7,794 nt of DNA from Treponema sp. UBA4328 (GTDB taxonomy: Bacteria > Spirochaetota > Spirochaetia > Treponematales > Treponemataceae): the NCBI GenBank assembly GCA_002394465.1, contig DGTU01000060.1, positions 1 through 7,794 on the forward strand, in the 5' to 3' direction. The notes below the pieces were generated by a model that saw only the letters and a program-made list of their open reading frames with translations, did no database searches and was not told the origin of the DNA. Positions 1-6,491 of the stretch are shown piece after piece (position 1 is the stretch's first letter; each line of letters starts with the position of its first letter). The translations under genes were made by a program, and so were the position numbers.

Positions 1-1531
1 AGCGCAGATAGTACCAGCAGCTTCCTCCCCACTGAGGCATTGTGTTTGTTTCGCGTTTTGCAGGTTTTCCGCACTTAGGACACTTGCAGTTTACCCAAGA
101 GTCGATTCCTGCCAGCGGGGATTCGCCTGTTCCTGTCGGCTGGTAAGTCTTAACATTTGGAAGCTCCAGTGGAAGCTGGTCTTCCGGAACCGGAACTGTG
201 CCGCATTTAGGACAATGTACCAGAGGAATCGGCTCACCCCAGTATCGCTGGCGGCTGAATACCCAGTCACGGAGCTTGTAGTTTACTGCTTTTTTACCGA
301 TTCCTTTTTCCGCAAGGAATTCGAGCATTTTTGCAATTGCGTCTTTTTTGTTGAGACCATCGAGGAATTCTGAGTTTACATGAATTCCGTCTTCTGTCCA
401 TGCCTGAGTCTGAACATCAACTTTGCTTTTGAGAACTTCGATGATTGGAAGATTGAATTTCTTTGCGAAATCCCAGTCTCGTGTGTCGTGAGCAGGAACA
501 GCCATGATTGCGCCAGTTCCGTAAGAGATGAGAACATAGTCAGCAACCCAGATTGGAATGAGTTTTCCGTTCACAGGATTGATTGCGTAACTTCCTGAGA
601 AAACGCCTGTCTTGTCTTTTGCGAGGTCTGTTCGCTCAAGGTCAGATTTCTTTGCGGCGGCCTCACGGTATTCTGTGACGGCTTTTTTCTGTTCCTCTGT
701 TGTGAGTTTTTCGATGAGCGGGTGCTCCGGAGAGACTACCATGTATGTCGCACCAAAGAGAGTGTCGCATCGGGTTGTGTAGACTTTGAGTTTCTGGCTG
801 GTTGGTTTTCCGTCTTTGTCGGCTACTGTGAAGTCAACCTCGGCACCTTCTGAACGGCCAATCCAGTTTCTCTGCATTGCCTTAACGCTCTCAGGCCAGT
901 CCAGGCCTTCCAGATCTTCGAGAAGCCTGTCTGCATAAGCCGTGATTTTGAGAATCCACTGGCGGATTGTTTTATGAGTGACCTGTGCACCACAGCGGTC
1001 GCAGTGACCTTCTTTTACTTCCTCGTTTGCCAGCCCTGTGAGACAGCTAGGACACCAGTTGATTGGAGTCTCTGCCTCGTAAGCCAGGCCCTTTTTATAG
1101 AGCTGAAGGAAAATCCACTGAGTCCACTTGTAGTAGTCAGGGGTACATGTGATTACTTGACGGTCCCAGTCATAAGAGAACCCGAGAGCCTTAATCTGCT
1201 CGGTGAAGTGTGCGATGTTCTGGAAAGTTGTTGTTGCAGGGTGAGTTCCTGTTTTGATTGCGTAGTTCTCAGCCGGGAGACCGAATGCGTCGTATCCCAT
1301 CGGATGAAGGACATTGTAGCCCCTCATGCGCAGGAAACGTGAATAGATGTCGGTTGCCGTGTATCCTTCCGGGTGTCCTACATGCAAGCCCGCTCCGCTC
1401 GGGTATGGGAACATATCAAGGATGTAGCGTCGTTTTTCTTTTGGAATTGATTCGTCTTCGACGGCACGGAAAGTCTTGTGCTCGTCCCAGTATTTCTGCC
1501 ATTTTGGTTCAATGTTCTGAAATGGATACAT
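1..1531 (-). CDS. leuS: Leucyl-tRNA synthetase, N-terminal 510 residues (3' end outside window)
   Basis: This cytoplasmic class I aminoacyl-tRNA synthetase joins leucine to tRNA-Leu using ATP. The frame is open from the ATG at 1531 to the window edge, so the C-terminal part, including the KMSKS loop and the anticodon-binding domain, is not visible. The protein begins MYPFQNIEPKWQKYW, typical of bacterial LeuRS. The class I HIGH motif is HVGH at residues 50-53, preceded by FPYPSG. A zinc-knuckle-like cysteine set (CPSC 160-163, CDRC 177-180) follows. The CP1 editing domain is present, with the threonine-rich motif TTRCDT (252-257) and VPAHD ending at Asp349, the conserved aspartate that contacts the amino group of mischarged amino acids. 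Further CPKCG motifs and GGSCWYYLR lie at the visible end. The start is supported by AGGAG at 1539-1543, seven bases upstream. Residue 255 is Cys where the E. coli enzyme has Pro. Identification is firm. Confidence 0.97.
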   Translation of the reverse strand, partial: MYPFQNIEPKWQKYWDEHKTFRAVEDESIPKEKRRYILDMFPYPSGAGLHVGHPEGYTATDIYSRFLRMRGYNVLHPMGYDAFGLPAENYAIKTGTHPATTTFQNIAHFTEQIKALGFSYDWDRQVITCTPDYYKWTQWIFLQLYKKGLAYEAETPINWCPSCLTGLANEEVKEGHCDRCGAQVTHKTIRQWILKITAYADRLLEDLEGLDWPESVKAMQRNWIGRSEGAEVDFTVADKDGKPTSQKLKVYTTRCDTLFGATYMVVSPEHPLIEKLTTEEQKKAVTEYREAAAKKSDLERTDLAKDKTGVFSGSYAINPVNGKLIPIWVADYVLISYGTGAIMAVPAHDTRDWDFAKKFNLPIIEVLKSKVDVQTQAWTEDGIHVNSEFLDGLNKKDAIAKMLEFLAEKGIGKKAVNYKLRDWVFSRQRYWGEPIPLVHCPKCGTVPVPEDQLPLELPNVKTYQPTGTGESPLAGIDSWVNCKCPKCGKPAKRETNTMPQWGGSCWYYLR

Positions 1532-1538
1532 GTTTTAA

Positions 1539-1543
1539 CTCCT
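1539..1543 (-). promoter_or_regulatory. Ribosome binding site of leuS
   Basis: The minus strand reads AGGAG, separated by seven bases (GTTAAAAC region) from the ATG at 1531. It fixes the leuS start, which also matches the usual N-terminus of the family. Confidence 0.8.
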
Positions 1544-1554
1544 GTATGTTTTTG

Positions 1555-1587
1555 ACGCGGATTAACGCAGATGAACGCAGATTCGCG
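1555..1587. repeat. Three tandem 10-bp units in the leuS leader
   Basis: On the plus strand three adjacent units read ACGCGGATTA (1555-1564), ACGCAGATGA (1565-1574) and ACGCAGATTC (1575-1584), followed by GCG. The consensus is ACGCRGATKA. The period is about one helical turn of B-DNA. From general knowledge, similar ACGCAGAT/ACGCGGAT strings recur between genes in many unrelated bacteria and generate recurring spurious peptides of the INADERRFA type. The repeat lies between the leuS ribosome binding site and its probable promoter, so it would be transcribed in the leuS 5' leader. Its function is unknown. Confidence 0.7.
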
Positions 1588-1612
1588 ATGGTTTATTGAC
1601 AAATGTTCGATT

Positions 1613-1641
1613 ATCATATCAAAAACAGGGAAGTTTTTCTA
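1613..1641 (-). promoter_or_regulatory. Possible leuS promoter
   Basis: On the minus strand TAGAAA (1636-1641, four of six matches to TTGACA) is followed by a 17-base spacer and TATGAT (1613-1618, five of six matches to TATAAT). It would start a transcript near 1606 with a leader of about 75 bases that contains the tandem 10-bp repeat. The -35 match is weak, and other pairings in this AT-rich stretch are possible. Confidence 0.35.
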
Positions 1642-1670
1642 CATATCATGCCAGTTCAGACCAGACAATG

Positions 1671-1713
1671 ACAAATAAAAAACCGCTTCGAAACGAAGCG
1701 GTTTTTTATTTGT
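1671..1713 (-). terminator. Strong rho-independent terminator, symmetric
   Basis: A perfect inverted repeat has 20-bp arms (1671-1690 and 1694-1713) and a three-base loop. The GC-rich core CCGCTTCG/CGAAGCGG is flanked by an A-run on one side and a T-run on the other, so it can work in both directions. Its obvious client is the kinase gene, which reads toward it from the right and ends at 1788. It also insulates leuS from upstream transcription. No plus-strand gene lies to its left, so bidirectional use would matter only for stray transcription. Confidence 0.88.
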
Positions 1714-1719
1714 GAGTTT

Positions 1720-1734
1720 AATTGCGAAGCAATT
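1720..1734. repeat. Short hairpin AATTGC-GAA-GCAATT
   Basis: This is a perfect 6-bp inverted repeat with a three-base loop. It lies between the kinase terminator and the larger palindrome at 1739-1763, and is one of four hairpins in series behind the kinase gene. Confidence 0.6.
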
Positions 1735-1738
1735 TCCT

Positions 1739-1763
1739 CGAGAAATCCCAAAGGGATTTCTCG
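1739..1763. repeat. 11-bp inverted repeat behind the kinase gene
   Basis: The arms CGAGAAATCCC (1739-1749) and GGGATTTCTCG (1753-1763) pair perfectly around the loop AAA. Flanking CCT/AGG bases could extend the stem past a small bulge. No T-run follows directly in either direction, so it is a poor terminator by itself. It could stabilise the 3' end of the kinase mRNA or belong to a dispersed palindromic repeat family. Confidence 0.7.
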
Positions 1764-1770
1764 TTGAGGT

Positions 1771-1790
1771 TAAATTCCTTCGGGATTTTA
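1771..1790. repeat. Imperfect hairpin overlapping the kinase stop codon
   Basis: On the plus strand TAAATTCC and GGATTTTA pair, with one T-T mismatch, around TTCG. That gives a C(UUCG)G tetraloop on the plus strand and a CGAA loop in the kinase mRNA. The right arm includes the TAA stop of the kinase gene (1788-1790). Stem stability is modest. Confidence 0.45.
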
Positions 1791-2813
1791 CCTCTGGATT
1801 CTTCCAGAACCGTCGCCGCCTGCGAGCTTGTTAACTTCATCTTCAGAAACCATGTTGTAGTCTCCGATGATTGAGTGCTTGAGACAAGAAGCAGCAACTG
1901 CCCAGTTGATAGAATCCTGAGTGTTCATTCCTTTGAGCTGTGAGTGGATGAGACCACCACCGAATGAGTCACCACCGCCTACACGGTCAACGATGTTCAT
2001 GTCATACTGCTTAGAGAATGCATAGTCTTTGTCATCAACATAGAGAAGAGCCTGCCAGAGGTTGCGGTTTGCGTTGATAGAAGTGCGGAGTGTGATTGCA
2101 ACTTTCTTGAAACCGAACTTATCTTTGAGCTGGCGTGCAACTGAGAGGTAACCTTCGTTGTTGAGTTCACCCTTAGTTGTATCTGTACCTTCAGACTTGA
2201 TTCCGAATACGTCGTTAGCATCATCTTCGTTAGAGATACAAACGTCTACGTACTTACAGATTTCTGTCATTGCCTTGCGGGCTTCGTCCTTTGTCCAGAG
2301 CTTTCCGCGGTAGTTAAGGTCACATGAAGTTGTGATTCCCTTTTCGTGAGCTACCTTGCAGCCTTCGATACAAGCCTGAACCATGTTTGGTCCGAGAGCA
2401 GGTGTAATACCTGTGATGTGGAACCATGAAGCACCTTCGAGGATTTTGTTCCAGTCGAATTCTTCCGGTTTAGCAAGCTGGATAGATGAACCGGCACGGT
2501 CATAAACACATTTTGAACCGCGCTGAGAAGCACCCTTTTCGTTGTAGTAGATACCAACGCGTGGACCGCCGCGAACGATGAATTCAGTGTGAACGCCGTA
2601 TTTGCGAAGTGAGTTTACGGCAGCCTGACCGATTTCGTGTGTAGGAAGCTTTGTTACAAAGTAAGCGTCATCGCCATAGTTAGCGAGTGAAACAGCTACG
2701 TTAGCTTCTCCACCACCGAAAGTTGTTGTCATTGAGTCAACCTGTACAAAACGATAATAGTCAGCAGGCTGGATGCGAAGCATCAGTTCACCAAAAGTTA
2801 CTACTTTTGCCAT
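1788..2813 (-). CDS. kdgK: PfkB-family sugar kinase, probable 2-dehydro-3-deoxygluconokinase
   Basis: The 341-residue protein is a complete ribokinase/PfkB-family kinase. Its likely reaction is ATP-dependent phosphorylation of 2-keto-3-deoxygluconate to KDPG, which feeds uronate- or pectin-derived carbon into glycolysis. The N-terminal substrate motif is FGGGEANVAVSLAN (32-45). Family features follow: GIYYNEKGASQR (87-98), VYDRAGSS (103-110), WFHITGITPAL (130-140) and CDLNYR (164-169). The PfkB signature is DRVGGGDSFGGG (276-287), with Asp282 as the expected catalytic base. The C-terminus AGGDGSGRIQR is typical of KDG-kinase-like members. The start is well supported: AGGAG at 2820-2824 lies six bases before the ATG. 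A promoter at 2868-2897 and a terminator at 1671-1713 suggest a single-gene transcript. No KDPG aldolase or uronate gene is adjacent, so exact substrate specificity is inferred from sequence resemblance alone. Fructokinase or another aldonate kinase activity remains possible. Confidence 0.88.
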   Translation of the reverse strand: MAKVVTFGELMLRIQPADYYRFVQVDSMTTTFGGGEANVAVSLANYGDDAYFVTKLPTHEIGQAAVNSLRKYGVHTEFIVRGGPRVGIYYNEKGASQRGSKCVYDRAGSSIQLAKPEEFDWNKILEGASWFHITGITPALGPNMVQACIEGCKVAHEKGITTSCDLNYRGKLWTKDEARKAMTEICKYVDVCISNEDDANDVFGIKSEGTDTTKGELNNEGYLSVARQLKDKFGFKKVAITLRTSINANRNLWQALLYVDDKDYAFSKQYDMNIVDRVGGGDSFGGGLIHSQLKGMNTQDSINWAVAASCLKHSIIGDYNMVSEDEVNKLAGGDGSGRIQR

Positions 2814-2819
2814 CTTTTT

Positions 2820-2824
2820 CTCCT
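2820..2824 (-). promoter_or_regulatory. Ribosome binding site of the KDG-type kinase
   Basis: AGGAG on the minus strand is spaced six bases from the ATG at 2813, an optimal Shine-Dalgarno arrangement that fixes the start. Confidence 0.85.
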
Positions 2825-2867
2825 ATATTCCGGCAGAACCACCGGTTAAAATACAAAATAGTTCCTC

Positions 2868-2897
2868 ATTATAGAGCAAAACGGTATAAAAAGTCTA
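2868..2897 (-). promoter_or_regulatory. Kinase promoter, perfect TATAAT -10
   Basis: The minus strand has TAGACT (2892-2897, four of six) followed by an 18-base spacer and a consensus TATAAT (2868-2873). The start of transcription would be near 2861, giving a leader of about 48 bases. It lies back to back with the SulP promoter: the two -35 boxes are 14 bases apart, so a regulator or polymerase bound at one could affect the other. Confidence 0.65.
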
Positions 2898-2911
2898 GTT
2901 TATATGGCAAT

Positions 2912-2940
2912 TTGACAACCTCACCATTGTCTTTTATGCT
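2912..2940 (+). promoter_or_regulatory. SulP promoter placed to give a leaderless mRNA
   Basis: A consensus TTGACA (2912-2917) is followed by exactly 17 bases and TATGCT (2935-2940, four of six). Counting the end of the -10 box as -7 puts +1 at 2947, the A of the SulP ATG. No Shine-Dalgarno sequence precedes that ATG, so the simplest reading is a leaderless transcript. A small inverted repeat GACAA-N8-TTGTC (2914-2931) lies across the -35 box and spacer and could be an operator, though five-base arms are weak evidence. Confidence 0.65.
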
Positions 2941-2946
2941 TTAAAA

Positions 2947-5127
2947 ATGGTTTTCCCGAAAAACTATTCGTTCAGATTTTTCTCACTGGACTGCTCCATC
3001 GGAATAATAATTGCACTCGTATCAATTCCGATAAGCATGGGCTATGCACAGGTAGCAGGTCTGCCTGCAGTTTACGGACTTTACGGCTCACTTCTTCCGG
3101 TAATTGCATTTGCACTTCTGTCATCATCCCCGAGATTCGTATTCGGCGTAGATGCTGCTCCTGCCGCCCTTACAGGAGGCATTCTGGCCGCAATGGGAAC
3201 AGCTCCTGAATCTGATGCTGCACTTTCGATAATTCCCGTAATATCACTCTGTGTTGCGGCATGGCTGCTGATTTTTTTCTTCATCCGTGCAGACAGAATA
3301 TTAAAGTTCATCTCTCAGCCCGTAATGGCAGGCTTTATCACCGGAATCGGAATGACAATCATACTGATGCAGATTCCGAAACTCTTTAACGGAACTACGA
3401 CACACGGCGAACTTATGGATCTGTCAGTTCATATTTTCACTCAGGCATGCCTGCATTTTAACCTGCCGTCCTTCATCCTCGGAATTTCTACGATAATTAT
3501 CATTCTTCTTTGCAGGCGCTTTTTCCCGAAAATTCCGGTTCAGCCGCTTCTTATGTTTCTTGGAGCTGCGGCATTTTATTATTTCCCGCTGGACAGTCTT
3601 GGAATCAAAACTCTTCCGGCCGTAAAAAGCGGTCTTCCTGCCCTTTCATTTCCTTCACTGAGCCTGCTGTTCAGTAATTATGAAGAAATCCTTTTTCCTG
3701 CCTTTTCGATAGCCGTAGTCATTTTAAGCGAAACGCTTCTTGCAACAAGCAGTACGGCCCTCAAACATGAAGATACACTGAAAACCCGCCGGGAAATTCT
3801 TGCCTACACTGCAGGTAATTTTCTTGCAGCCTTAAGTTCTTCCTGTCCTGTAAACGGAAGTGTATCCCGTACCGCAATTGCAGGCCAGTTCGGCGTAAAA
3901 AGCCAGGTAATGTCAGTCAGTGCCGGACTTACAATGGGTTTAATCCTTATGTTCGGAACAGGCTTTATTGAATGGCTTCCGCTACCAGTACTTACAGCAA
4001 TCGTTATTTCAGCGCTCACCGGAACCCTGGAATTTTCATTTGCCGCCAGGCTGAGAAAGTCTGACAAAACCGAATTCCTTATTTTCTGTTCTGCTTTTCT
4101 TGCAGTCCTTTTTTTTGGAACCGTCTGGGGCGTTATAACCGGAGTCCTTCTTTCGACCTTTGCCTTCATCATCCGCCAGTCAAAGCCTTCAACGGATTTT
4201 CTTGGAGTTGTCAGCGGAACAACTGGTTTTTATTCACTTACGCGCAGGGGAAGCGCAGCAGTTCCGATAAAAGGTGCAGTAATATATAAATTTTCAGGTC
4301 CCCTGTTCTACGCAAACATAAACCAGTTTTATGACGACATTACTTCTTCAATCCTCAAAAACACTAAAACCGTCATAGTTGATTCAAGCGGCATAACGAG
4401 CATCGACACTACGGCAGCACAACGGATAATTATGCTCAGGCAGAAACTCGAACGCTCAAAGATTTCATTTAAAATGGCAGGTCATGTAAGCCGGGTAAAT
4501 GACCAGCTCCGCACATACGGCGCCAGGGAACTAATAGAACAGAAATGCGTACGCAAAAGAATTTCAGGAGCACTGGCAGATTCAGGATTCACTGAACCGT
4601 ACCCTCTCCAGGAAAAACCGTCACTGGCAGGAGGTTCAAATATTTCTGCTGAGTTCGACTGGGCATTCGGAACTGAAAGTGAACGGGTAAAACTTGAAAT
4701 AGCAGCCAGGATTGCAGAAGAAATCATTCACAACGAAAAAGTAAACGGCGACCGGCTTCATGAAATGGCAAGGGATTATGCTTCGGGTTACTGGAACGAT
4801 GCAGACGAAGACGAACTTTTGGATATGATTCAGGCAAAAATTCTTCTTCTCGATGAAGAACACGGCATCAGAAACAAAAAACAGATTAACAGCGCAATTA
4901 CAGACCTTCACGTAAAACTCGAAATAAGCCTTCTGAACGGGAACAGAGCTTCCATCAAACGGATTATCAGAAAACGCCGTAAAAGGGAACTTCTTATCAG
5001 GCAGAAATTTCCGGCACTTTACGAAAAAATTCAGGTTCAGCAGGAAGCCTATTTCAATAAAATTGCAATGGAAAATCCGGAACTCGCAAAAATGCTTGCA
5101 GGAATAATCAGTGAAAACGAATTCTAG
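2947..5127 (+). CDS. SulP-family anion transporter with STAS domain and long C-terminal extension
   Basis: This 726-residue inner-membrane protein is a SulP/SLC26-type permease, expected to import an anion such as sulfate, bicarbonate or a dicarboxylate; the substrate cannot be read from the sequence. The membrane domain covers about residues 14-410. The family hallmarks PISMGYAQVAGLPAVYGLYG (28-47) and FGVDAAPAALTG (66-77) correspond to helices 1-3. SSCPVNGSVSRTAI, ending at residue 311, corresponds to the conserved substrate-site region near helix 10. A STAS domain follows at about 440-545, with DSSGITSIDTTAA (479-491). STAS is usually a cytoplasmic regulatory domain. The last 180 or so residues are not part of a normal SulP protein: they are charged, apparently alpha-helical, and include the basic run RKRRKRE (675-681). 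I do not recognise that part. The ATG at 2947 lacks a ribosome binding site but is the only sensible start, since the next Met is at residue 31 inside helix 1. The gene converges on and overlaps the MATE gene by four bases. Confidence 0.93.
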   Translation: MVFPKNYSFRFFSLDCSIGIIIALVSIPISMGYAQVAGLPAVYGLYGSLLPVIAFALLSSSPRFVFGVDAAPAALTGGILAAMGTAPESDAALSIIPVISLCVAAWLLIFFFIRADRILKFISQPVMAGFITGIGMTIILMQIPKLFNGTTTHGELMDLSVHIFTQACLHFNLPSFILGISTIIIILLCRRFFPKIPVQPLLMFLGAAAFYYFPLDSLGIKTLPAVKSGLPALSFPSLSLLFSNYEEILFPAFSIAVVILSETLLATSSTALKHEDTLKTRREILAYTAGNFLAALSSSCPVNGSVSRTAIAGQFGVKSQVMSVSAGLTMGLILMFGTGFIEWLPLPVLTAIVISALTGTLEFSFAARLRKSDKTEFLIFCSAFLAVLFFGTVWGVITGVLLSTFAFIIRQSKPSTDFLGVVSGTTGFYSLTRRGSAAVPIKGAVIYKFSGPLFYANINQFYDDITSSILKNTKTVIVDSSGITSIDTTAAQRIIMLRQKLERSKISFKMAGHVSRVNDQLRTYGARELIEQKCVRKRISGALADSGFTEPYPLQEKPSLAGGSNISAEFDWAFGTESERVKLEIAARIAEEIIHNEKVNGDRLHEMARDYASGYWNDADEDELLDMIQAKILLLDEEHGIRNKKQINSAITDLHVKLEISLLNGNRASIKRIIRKRRKRELLIRQKFPALYEKIQVQQEAYFNKIAMENPELAKMLAGIISENEF
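5124..5127. other. Palindromic CTAG supplying both convergent stop codons
   Basis: The plus-strand TAG at 5125-5127 ends the SulP gene, and the minus-strand TAG at 5126-5124 ends the MATE gene. Both stops come from the same four-base palindrome. I see no hairpin terminator around the junction (about 5090-5160), so the two transcripts probably run into each other as antisense. Confidence 0.9.
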
Positions 5128-6482
5128 GCATTAAAATCGTGAGTAATGTTCATGAGCCATTTTCTGCTCCGATAGTGCCTTATTACAAACGGCATTTTTT
5201 CGAACTCATCGCAGAACAGAATCAGATAAACGATTACCGGAGGAAGATGCAGGACAAAGGCTGCTATTAATCCCAGCGGGACGGAAACACCCCACATGGT
5301 TATGCTGTCAATCTTGAAGCCGAAACGGGCATCGCCTCCCGCCCTGAAAATACCGCAGATGAATACGGTATTAACAGCTGCTCCGATTATACTGAATGAA
5401 TTGGAGAATATGAGCCACTTGAGCATACGTGCAGACTCTGCTTCAAGTTTGCCGGCCCAGAGAACAAGCGGATAAGACAGGGCTATCATAAGTCCCGCAA
5501 GCACTCCGGCAAGGACCGTAATTTTCCACAGGCTTGAAGCATCTTTTGCTGCAGTTTCAAGTTCTCCCCTTCCCATTTCCTTTCCGAGAAGTATCGCACC
5601 GCCGTATGCCATTCCGAAGCAGAGGACAGAACAGAGTGTCCTTGAAACACCGGCAACAGAATTTGCTGCAACGATATCTTCACCAAGATGCCCGAGTATA
5701 ACGGAATACATTGCAAAAGCAGCTCCCCAGACAACTTCATTCGCGAGTGCCGGCAGTGAAAAGCGGTAAAAATCCCTGTGGAGAAGTTTGTTTTTTCTGA
5801 AGAGAATTGACGGCGTAAGCCTGATTTCTTTTATTCTGGATGCGAGCAGGATGCACAGAACAGCTTCAATAAAGCGTGCTAAAGACGTTGCAAGGGCCGC
5901 ACCACGGATTCCCATTTCTGGCGCAGGACCGAGACCAAATATAAATACTGCGTTAAGGATAATGTTAAGCGTAAGTGCAAGGGCCGTGAGCAGCGTTACG
6001 GTTTTGACGCGTTCAATGCTTTTAAATACAGCCTGATAGACCTGCGAAAGGGACATGAAAAAATAGGAGGGAGCAGCAAAACTGAGATAGGATGCGCCTT
6101 CATAAATCATTCCTTCATCATCCGTGAAAATCCTCATTACAAGCCGCGGAAAAAAGAAAATTACTACCGAAAAAAGCATTCCGGCTGAGCAGGAAAACTT
6201 AAATGCGATTCCCGTCAGGGTTTCAATTGAACGGCTGTCCTGCCTGCCCCAGTACTGCGACGTAAGCATAATGAGGCCCGAAGACATGCCGATGTAAAAA
6301 AGAAGCAGCACGAACTGAACCTGACCTGCCAGCGAAGAAGCTGCAAGGGAAGTTTTTCCGACGTTGGCAAGCATGATGACATCAGCGGAATTAACTGCCG
6401 CTGATATCAGGTTCTGGAGCGCAATCGGCGTAACGATTCTGAAGAGGGAAGAATAAAATTTCTTTGAATCAGGCGTCAGCAA
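5124..6482 (-). CDS. MATE-family multidrug/cation efflux transporter
   Basis: This 452-residue polytopic inner-membrane protein has two six-helix halves. MATE exporters use a Na+ or H+ gradient to expel organic cations, drugs or metabolites. Family features include KFYSSLFRIVTPIALQNLIS in the first helix region (8-27), the linker motif GPAPEMGIRGAALATSLAR (185-203) after helix 6 of the first half, and RAGGDARFGF (380-389) in the second half. Length is normal for the family. The start is unusual: there is no ATG before residue 37. A TTG at 6482 follows an in-frame TAG at 6488-6486, so the N-terminus can only begin there, at the ATT just before, or at the CTG just after. No good Shine-Dalgarno sequence is present. 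The gene begins nine bases after the stop of the outer-membrane protein gene, so translation by coupling or reinitiation is likely. No periplasmic adaptor gene is nearby. The substrate is unknown. Confidence 0.93.
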   Translation of the reverse strand: MLTPDSKKFYSSLFRIVTPIALQNLISAAVNSADVIMLANVGKTSLAASSLAGQVQFVLLLFYIGMSSGLIMLTSQYWGRQDSRSIETLTGIAFKFSCSAGMLFSVVIFFFPRLVMRIFTDDEGMIYEGASYLSFAAPSYFFMSLSQVYQAVFKSIERVKTVTLLTALALTLNIILNAVFIFGLGPAPEMGIRGAALATSLARFIEAVLCILLASRIKEIRLTPSILFRKNKLLHRDFYRFSLPALANEVVWGAAFAMYSVILGHLGEDIVAANSVAGVSRTLCSVLCFGMAYGGAILLGKEMGRGELETAAKDASSLWKITVLAGVLAGLMIALSYPLVLWAGKLEAESARMLKWLIFSNSFSIIGAAVNTVFICGIFRAGGDARFGFKIDSITMWGVSVPLGLIAAFVLHLPPVIVYLILFCDEFEKMPFVIRHYRSRKWLMNITHDFNA

Positions 6483-6491
6483 AATCTAAGT

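Noticed and set aside
974..1342. Open frame of 122 codons on the plus strand
   Set aside because: It lies wholly antisense to leuS, whose minus-strand frame is certain, and shows no family features or ribosome binding site.
1555..1587. CRISPR-like array
   Set aside because: The units are only 10 bp and abut without spacers.
1378..1617. Minus-strand open frame of 79 codons spanning the leuS start
   Set aside because: Its coding sense comes from the 10-bp repeat (SAFICVNPRQK type peptide) and an off-frame part of leuS; such peptides are recurring artefacts of this repeat.
1596..1624. TTGACA on the plus strand at 1596-1601 as a promoter
   Set aside because: No acceptable -10 box lies 16-18 bases downstream, and transcription would run straight into the terminator with no gene to serve.
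1532..1715. T-box riboswitch ahead of leuS
   Set aside because: A T-box would fit a leucyl-tRNA synthetase, but the leader lacks a T-box-like conserved TGGNACCGCG sequence and there is no terminator between the probable promoter and leuS. The strong hairpin at 1671-1713 lies upstream of the promoter.
2723..2944. Plus-strand open frame of 73 codons ahead of the SulP gene
   Set aside because: It runs antisense across the kinase start and through both promoters, has no ribosome binding site and no recognisable product.
3804..4172. Minus-strand open frame of 122 codons within the SulP gene
   Set aside because: It is an antisense shadow of the conserved SulP membrane domain, with low-complexity composition.
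4636..4911. Minus-strand open frame of 91 codons under the SulP C-terminal extension
   Set aside because: I considered whether the odd extension might instead be an antisense gene. The plus frame is continuous with SulP and has sensible helical composition, while the minus frame is Cys/Phe-rich without a start signal.
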